The translations under genes and the position numbers were made by a program. This document shows positions 6,950 to 9,760 of a stretch of 9,760 nucleotides of DNA, piece after piece. The stretch spans positions 1 to 9,760 of the forward strand of contig JABSSB010000104.1 in the NCBI GenBank assembly GCA_013214715.1. The letters run 5' to 3'. This DNA is from Paracoccaceae bacterium. GTDB lineage: Bacteria > Pseudomonadota > Alphaproteobacteria > Rhodobacterales > Rhodobacteraceae. The notes beneath the pieces are model-generated. The model saw only the letters and a list, made by a program, of their open reading frames with translations, did not search any database and was not told where the DNA came from. How positions within the stretch are numbered: position 1 is the stretch's first letter; each line of letters starts with the position of its first letter.

Positions 6950-7061
6950 GGACCTTCTCCCTCTTTGGCGCTCACCGCACCCGACCGTGAGAGTAGAGCA
7001 GTCCAGCCCTTACTCAACCCACTTGGTGCCCTAATGCACAAAGCCCGTTCGCTCACGCGGC

Positions 7062-7090
7062 TTGGACAGGGCGCCTGCCCCGCCTAGGTT
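7062..7090 (+). promoter_or_regulatory. Sigma-70-type promoter of the pirin gene
   Basis: TTGGAC (7062-7067), a 17-base spacer, then TAGGTT (7085-7090). Transcription would begin near 7097, leaving a leader of about 28 bases before the start at 7125. Spacing and both boxes fit the housekeeping pattern of alphaproteobacteria. Confidence 0.6.
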
Positions 7091-7111
7091 CAGCGCCAAA
7101 GATACCGCCAC

Positions 7112-7116
7112 AGGAG
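7112..7116 (+). promoter_or_regulatory. Ribosome binding site deciding the pirin start
   Basis: AGGAG lies 8 bases before the ATG at 7125 but only 2 bases before the in-frame ATG at 7119, so the later ATG is preferred. Confidence 0.6.
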
Positions 7117-7124
7117 CCATGCAA

Positions 7125-8036
7125 ATGTCCCTCAGACCCACATTGGAAACCCGCCATGCCCTACCCACGATGGAAGGCGCCGGGGTCAAGCTGCACCGCG
7201 CCTTTGGCTTTCAGGACCCCAGCGAGTTGGACCCGTTCCTGCTTTTTGACGATTTCCGCAACGAAATCCCCGAAGATTATCTGCGCGGCTTCCCCTGGCA
7301 TCCCCATCGCGGGATTGAAACCATCACCTATGTTCTGGCCGGAGAGGTCGATCATGGCGACAGCCTGGGCAATACCGGGACGTTGGGCGCGGGCGACGTT
7401 CAATGGATGACGGCAGGATCGGGGATCCTGCATCAGGAAATGCCACGCGGCAACGCCAAAGGGCAGATGCACGGCTTTCAGCTTTGGGGCAATCTGCCCG
7501 CCTCGCAGAAGATGGTCGCGCCGCGCTATCAAGATGTGCAGGGCAAGGATATTCCCGAAATCATCGACGATGACGGCACCCGCGTGAAGGTCATTGTCGG
7601 AGAGTTCTGGGGCAAGACCGGCCCGGTCGATGGCATCGCTGCGGACCCGCAATATCTGGATGTATTCGTGCCAGCGGGCGTGAAGAAAACCTTCAAGATC
7701 GACACCTATCGCCGGGCTTTTGCCTATATCTTCGAAGGCTCTGCCGCCTTTGCCGATGCATCGCAACCCTCGGGTGTGCTGTTGGAAAAAGAGGTCGCGG
7801 GCGAAGAGGTCAATATCCGCGATCTCTCTGGTGATCGGACGTTGGTGCGCTTTGGCACCGGGGATGAGGTCACGCTGCAAGCCGGACCCGAGGGCGTGCG
7901 CTTCCTGCTGATCTCAGGCGCTCCGATTGATGAACCCGTCGCCTGGCACGGACCGATCGTGATGAACACCCAGGACGAGTTGATGCAAGCCATGCGCGAG
8001 CTGCGCAACGGCACCTTCATCAAACCCGCGCATTGA
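7125..8036 (+). CDS. Pirin family protein (bicupin)
   Basis: 303 residues, a cytoplasmic double-cupin protein. The N-terminal cupin holds the family hallmark: WHPHRGIETITYVLAGEVDH, where His59 and His61, with His103 and Glu105 in GILHQEMP, match the iron ligands of characterised pirins. MHGFQLWGNLP follows, and the C-terminal cupin ends with the typical ISGAPIDEP, GPIVMNT and NGTFIKP blocks. Some bacterial pirins oxidise quercetin in vitro and others act as regulators or stress proteins; the sequence does not tell which applies. It has its own promoter and a hairpin after its stop, so it appears to be a single-gene unit, divergent from the Tat-exported hydrolase. The start is 7125 from ribosome-site spacing; 7119 would add two residues. 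Confidence 0.93.
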   Translation: MSLRPTLETRHALPTMEGAGVKLHRAFGFQDPSELDPFLLFDDFRNEIPEDYLRGFPWHPHRGIETITYVLAGEVDHGDSLGNTGTLGAGDVQWMTAGSGILHQEMPRGNAKGQMHGFQLWGNLPASQKMVAPRYQDVQGKDIPEIIDDDGTRVKVIVGEFWGKTGPVDGIAADPQYLDVFVPAGVKKTFKIDTYRRAFAYIFEGSAAFADASQPSGVLLEKEVAGEEVNIRDLSGDRTLVRFGTGDEVTLQAGPEGVRFLLISGAPIDEPVAWHGPIVMNTQDELMQAMRELRNGTFIKPAH

Positions 8037-8042
8037 TCCTGA

Positions 8043-8072
8043 GAGAGGACGGCGCCAGTACGCCGCCCTCTC
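8043..8072 (+). terminator. Hairpin terminator after the pirin gene
   Basis: GAGAGG-A-CGGCG (8043-8054), loop CCAGTA, then CGCCG-C-CCTCTC (8061-8072) makes an 11-pair stem with one mismatch, 6 bases past the stop. No T-run follows. It also separates pirin from the next promoter at 8083. Confidence 0.5.
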
Positions 8073-8082
8073 CACGCAAGTC

Positions 8083-8111
8083 TTGACCACATATGCCACC
8101 GCGGCTTAGCT
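8083..8111 (+). promoter_or_regulatory. Promoter of the cobalamin riboswitch unit
   Basis: TTGACC (8083-8088), a 17-base spacer, then TTAGCT (8106-8111). The predicted transcription start, 6-8 bases after the -10 box, falls at about 8117-8119, where the first paired bases of the riboswitch begin. That agreement supports both calls. Confidence 0.6.
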
Positions 8112-8116
8112 GTGTG

Positions 8117-8302
8117 TGATGGTTCTTTTCGACGCGAGTCGACGAGATGAAAAGGGAACACGGTGCGGCCTGTGACAGGCCAATGCCGCGACTGCCCCCG
8201 CAACTGTAAGCGGAGAGCGACCCCGAACCGCCACTGTGCCATTTTGTTGGGCATGGGAAGGCTGGGGAAGCCAAGACCCGCAAGTCAGGAGACCTGCCAT
8301 CA
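8117..8302 (+). promoter_or_regulatory. Cobalamin (adenosylcobalamin) riboswitch aptamer
   Basis: All main landmarks of the B12 riboswitch are readable. The closing stem pairs TGATGG (8117-8122) with CCATCA (8297-8302). GAAAAGGGAACACGGTG (about 8149-8165) is the P2/P3 entry. GACTGCCCCCGCAACTGTA (from about 8190) is the conserved core. GCCACTGTG and TGGGAAGGC bound the variable arm, and the B12 box AAGTCAGGAGACCTGCC lies at 8282-8298. The aptamer senses cobalamins in the cytoplasm and usually lowers expression of B12 uptake or synthesis genes when the vitamin is plentiful. Here it precedes two small genes and a BtuF-like gene. It fills most of the gene-free stretch 8037-8346. Confidence 0.96.
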
Positions 8303-8316
8303 TGATGTTAACTGAC

Positions 8317-8338
8317 CCAGGCGGGGTGACCTGGAGGG
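8317..8338 (+). promoter_or_regulatory. Putative riboswitch expression platform masking a ribosome binding site
   Basis: CCAGG (8317-8321) can pair with CCTGG (8330-8334) around an 8-base loop. The last two bases of that stem, 8333-8334, are the first two of the Shine-Dalgarno GGAGGG (8333-8338) for the start at 8347. No T-run follows, which favours control of translation over termination. The switching mechanism is inferred. Confidence 0.45.
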
Positions 8339-8346
8339 AGATACAG

Positions 8347-8502
8347 ATGTTGAAAGCGGTTCGCGCCCATACTGATCAAACTGCATGCCCCACCGAATTG
8401 GAGGTGGCCATGCGCATAGTCTCGACAAATCCCGATCGGCCTGACCGTCAGGCACCGGCACGGACACTCAACCCTTTCAAGGAGTTTGCCAGTGCTTCTT
8501 GA
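8347..8502 (+). CDS. Small unrecognised protein (51 residues), first gene after the cobalamin riboswitch
   Basis: I do not recognise this protein. It starts at ATG 8347, with GGAGGGAG (8333-8340) at good spacing, the strongest ribosome site in this region. It overlaps the next gene by 11 bases. The product is short and polar, with one Cys in TACPTELE, and no membrane segment or signal. Two adjacent in-frame ATGs at 8302 and 8305, at the edge of the B12 box, could add 14 or 15 residues, but their only ribosome-like site is the AGGAG inside the B12 box. It may be a real small protein or a leader ORF whose translation opens the next gene. Codon choice is only moderately like its neighbours. Confidence 0.5.
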   Translation: MLKAVRAHTDQTACPTELEVAMRIVSTNPDRPDRQAPARTLNPFKEFASAS

Positions 8503-8794
8503 ACGCACAATTGCACAGCTGGATGTGGGTCAGGTGTCACCCTCTCAGGCGGAAAAAATGGGGCATCTGGGCTATTTGCAATGGCTCGGCGCATTGCCCG
8601 GCGAGGCGGGATATCTGCAGGAGGCGATGCGGGCCTATGACATGGCGCAGCCCTTCATCCGAACCTCCCCTGCGGTGGCCGTTTTCTGTCAGCTTCTTAT
8701 GGCGTCCACGGCCATGCCACTGGTGCCATTGGAGCTGAAGCTGCCAGCCCGCACCCGACGCGGCGGCGCAAAGGCCCGCCGTGATGTTGGGTGA
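8492..8794 (+). CDS. Unrecognised 100-residue protein in the B12-regulated unit
   Basis: I do not recognise the family. The start is GTG at 8492, with AAGGAG (8479-8484) 7 bases before it; the in-frame TTG at 8486 is too close to that site. The protein looks helical and soluble: an N-terminal helix (LLERTIAQLD), a central GHLGYLQWLGALPG motif (24-37), a Tyr/Ala-rich helix, then a moderately hydrophobic stretch (60-84) that is probably buried rather than membrane-spanning. A basic tail, TRRGGAKARR, ends it. It overlaps the small ORF before it and stops 3 bases before the BtuF-like gene, so all three should be translated from one B12-controlled transcript. A role in corrinoid handling is suggested only by this position. 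Confidence 0.75.
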   Translation: MLLERTIAQLDVGQVSPSQAEKMGHLGYLQWLGALPGEAGYLQEAMRAYDMAQPFIRTSPAVAVFCQLLMASTAMPLVPLELKLPARTRRGGAKARRDVG

Positions 8795-8797
8795 CGC

Positions 8798-9598
8798 ATG
8801 AGAGGCTTTCCTCCCGAACGGATCGTCTGCCTCACCGAAGAAACCGTCGAAACCCTCTACCTTCTGGGGGAAGAGCATCGCATTGTTGGCGTGTCGGGCT
8901 ATGCCGTGCGTCCCAAACGTGTCCGCAAGGAAAAACCGCGGGTGTCTGCCTTTACCTCGGCTGATATCCCGAAAATCCTGGCGCTTGACCCTGATCTGGT
9001 GCTGACGTTTTCCGACTTGCAGGCGGATATCGCGGCCGAGCTGATCCGCGCAGGCGTATCCGTGATGGCGTATAATCAACGCGACGTAGCGGGCATTCTG
9101 GCCATGATCCGCCATCTGGGCACGATGGTGGGCGCGGCAGATCGCGCCATGCATTTGGTGGATCAATATGAACGACGGCTTGACCAGCTGGCCTCGCAAT
9201 CCGCGGGACAGATGTCGCGGCCGAGGGTCTATTTTGAAGAATGGGACGCGCCGATGATCTCGGGTATCCGCTGGGTCTCTGAACTCATCGAGATCGCGGG
9301 CGGGATTGATGTGTTTCCCCAGCAGGCCAAGGCGCAGGCTGCCACGGATCGGATCGTGACAAGCGAGCAAGTCATCGCAGCGGCGCCCGATGTCATCCTC
9401 GCATCCTGGTGCGGCAAGAAAGTGCGTCGGGAAAAAATCGCCGCCCGCACGGGCTGGGATAGTCTTCCAGCCGTGCGCGATGCACGCATTTTTGAAATCA
9501 AATCCCCTTTGATCCTGCAACCCGGACCCGCAGCCCTGACCGATGGGCTGGACGCAATCGTGCTTGGGCTGGGTCACGCGGATGCCACGCATCCGTAA
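8798..9598 (+). CDS. BtuF-like cobalamin-binding protein lacking a signal peptide
   Basis: 266 residues with the two-lobe layout of the BtuF/FepB periplasmic binding-protein superfamily. RIVCLTEETVETLYLLGEEHRIVG opens the first lobe, LALDPDLVLT and AGVSVMAY follow, a long linking helix lies at about 96-135, then YFEEWDAPMISG and VIAAAPDVILASW in the second lobe, ending with SPLILQPGPAALTDGL. E. coli BtuF delivers vitamin B12 to the BtuCD transporter in the inner membrane. Here the N-terminus MRGFPPERIVCL has no hydrophobic leader or lipobox, so export is not evident. The ATG at 8798 lies 3 bases after the preceding stop with a weak ribosome site, implying coupled translation. The upstream riboswitch supports a corrinoid ligand. 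No permease or ATPase gene is seen on this strand downstream in the window. Confidence 0.85.
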   Translation: MRGFPPERIVCLTEETVETLYLLGEEHRIVGVSGYAVRPKRVRKEKPRVSAFTSADIPKILALDPDLVLTFSDLQADIAAELIRAGVSVMAYNQRDVAGILAMIRHLGTMVGAADRAMHLVDQYERRLDQLASQSAGQMSRPRVYFEEWDAPMISGIRWVSELIEIAGGIDVFPQQAKAQAATDRIVTSEQVIAAAPDVILASWCGKKVRREKIAARTGWDSLPAVRDARIFEIKSPLILQPGPAALTDGLDAIVLGLGHADATHP

Positions 9599-9605
9599 TC
9601 GGCGC

Positions 9606-9646
9606 ACCGGCACATAAACCTCACCGGCGTCGCATCGCGTGCCGGT
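9606..9646. terminator. Possible hairpin after the BtuF-like gene
   Basis: ACCGGCAC (9606-9613) and GTGCCGGT (9639-9646) are perfect 8-base inverted repeats 25 bases apart, in the short gap after the stop at 9598 and before the possible convergent gene end at 9659. No T-run follows on either strand. Confidence 0.3.
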
Positions 9647-9658
9647 CCGCCATTCCGG

Positions 9659-9760
9659 TCAAAACAGGTGGATATCCGGAAAGCATGTCGGTGCCAGGAC
9701 AATCAGATGCAACAAAATGGATCCGGCCACAGACATGACACGGCCTGCCAGCACGAACGC
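9659..9760 (-). CDS. Possible C-terminal fragment of a hydrophobic protein (runs off the right end)
   Basis: On the minus strand one frame is open from the window edge to a TGA at 9659-9661, giving 33 residues. It includes a hydrophobic stretch (SVAGSILLHLIVLAP) like the last membrane helix of an integral membrane protein. GC-rich third positions favour this frame over the other minus-strand frame that is open here. The fragment is too short to assign a family. Nothing convincing reads on the plus strand. Confidence 0.35.
   Translation of the reverse strand, partial: AFVLAGRVMSVAGSILLHLIVLAPTCFPDIHLF

Noticed and set aside
7062..7124. Upstream extension of the pirin gene
   Set aside because: It would start at a TTG inside the -35 box of the likely promoter; the AGGAG at 7112 points to 7125.
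7161..7880. A 239-codon minus-strand ORF
   Set aside because: It is antisense to the pirin gene and without recognisable motifs.
8236..8301. Start of the small ORF within the riboswitch at 8236
   Set aside because: This part of the frame is aptamer RNA, including the B12 box; its apparent codons are accidental.
8298..8307. Palindrome CATCATGATG at the end of the riboswitch
   Set aside because: With no loop it cannot form a hairpin by itself. The second half repeats the 5' strand of the closing stem, but evidence for a switching role is too thin to list.
8537..9613. A 358-codon minus-strand ORF
   Set aside because: It is antisense to the 100-residue and BtuF-like genes, which have ribosome sites and family motifs; it also reads as Arg/His-rich without domains.

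Overview
The window reads as chromosome of an alphaproteobacterium of the Rhodobacterales (roseobacter type). This rests on recognition, not on a search: moderately high GC, a VWA TadG-like gene followed by two TadE-like genes, a small two-helix membrane protein of a kind I associate with this group, and a cobalamin riboswitch ahead of a signal-less BtuF-like gene. No mobile element, CRISPR array, tRNA or rRNA was seen.

Layout. 1-1176 (minus): glutamate dehydrogenase, 3' end outside the window. 1177-1391: AT-richer divergent control region. 1392-4248 (plus): three genes joined by ATGA stop/start overlaps, a VWA-domain TadG-like protein and two TadE-like pseudopilins. 4270-4761 (minus): small two-helix membrane protein, converging on the tad genes with a 21-base gap. 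4847-5794 (minus): 3-hydroxyisobutyrate dehydrogenase family protein. 5795-6010: hairpin-rich intergenic stretch. 6011-6949 (minus): Tat-exported metallo-beta-lactamase-fold hydrolase. 7125-8036 (plus): pirin family protein with its own promoter and a hairpin after its stop. 8083-9598 (plus): promoter, cobalamin riboswitch, a 51-residue ORF, a 100-residue unknown protein and a BtuF-like corrinoid-binding protein. 9659 to the end (minus): possible C-terminal fragment of a hydrophobic protein.

How they fit. The tad-type trio is probably translated as one coupled unit and makes envelope or pilus-associated proteins. The riboswitch unit is the most interesting part. A clear B12 aptamer starts where its promoter predicts transcription to begin, and it leads into two small unrecognised proteins and a vitamin B12-binding protein with no export signal. 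The remaining genes look like ordinary metabolic genes with no obvious shared pathway.
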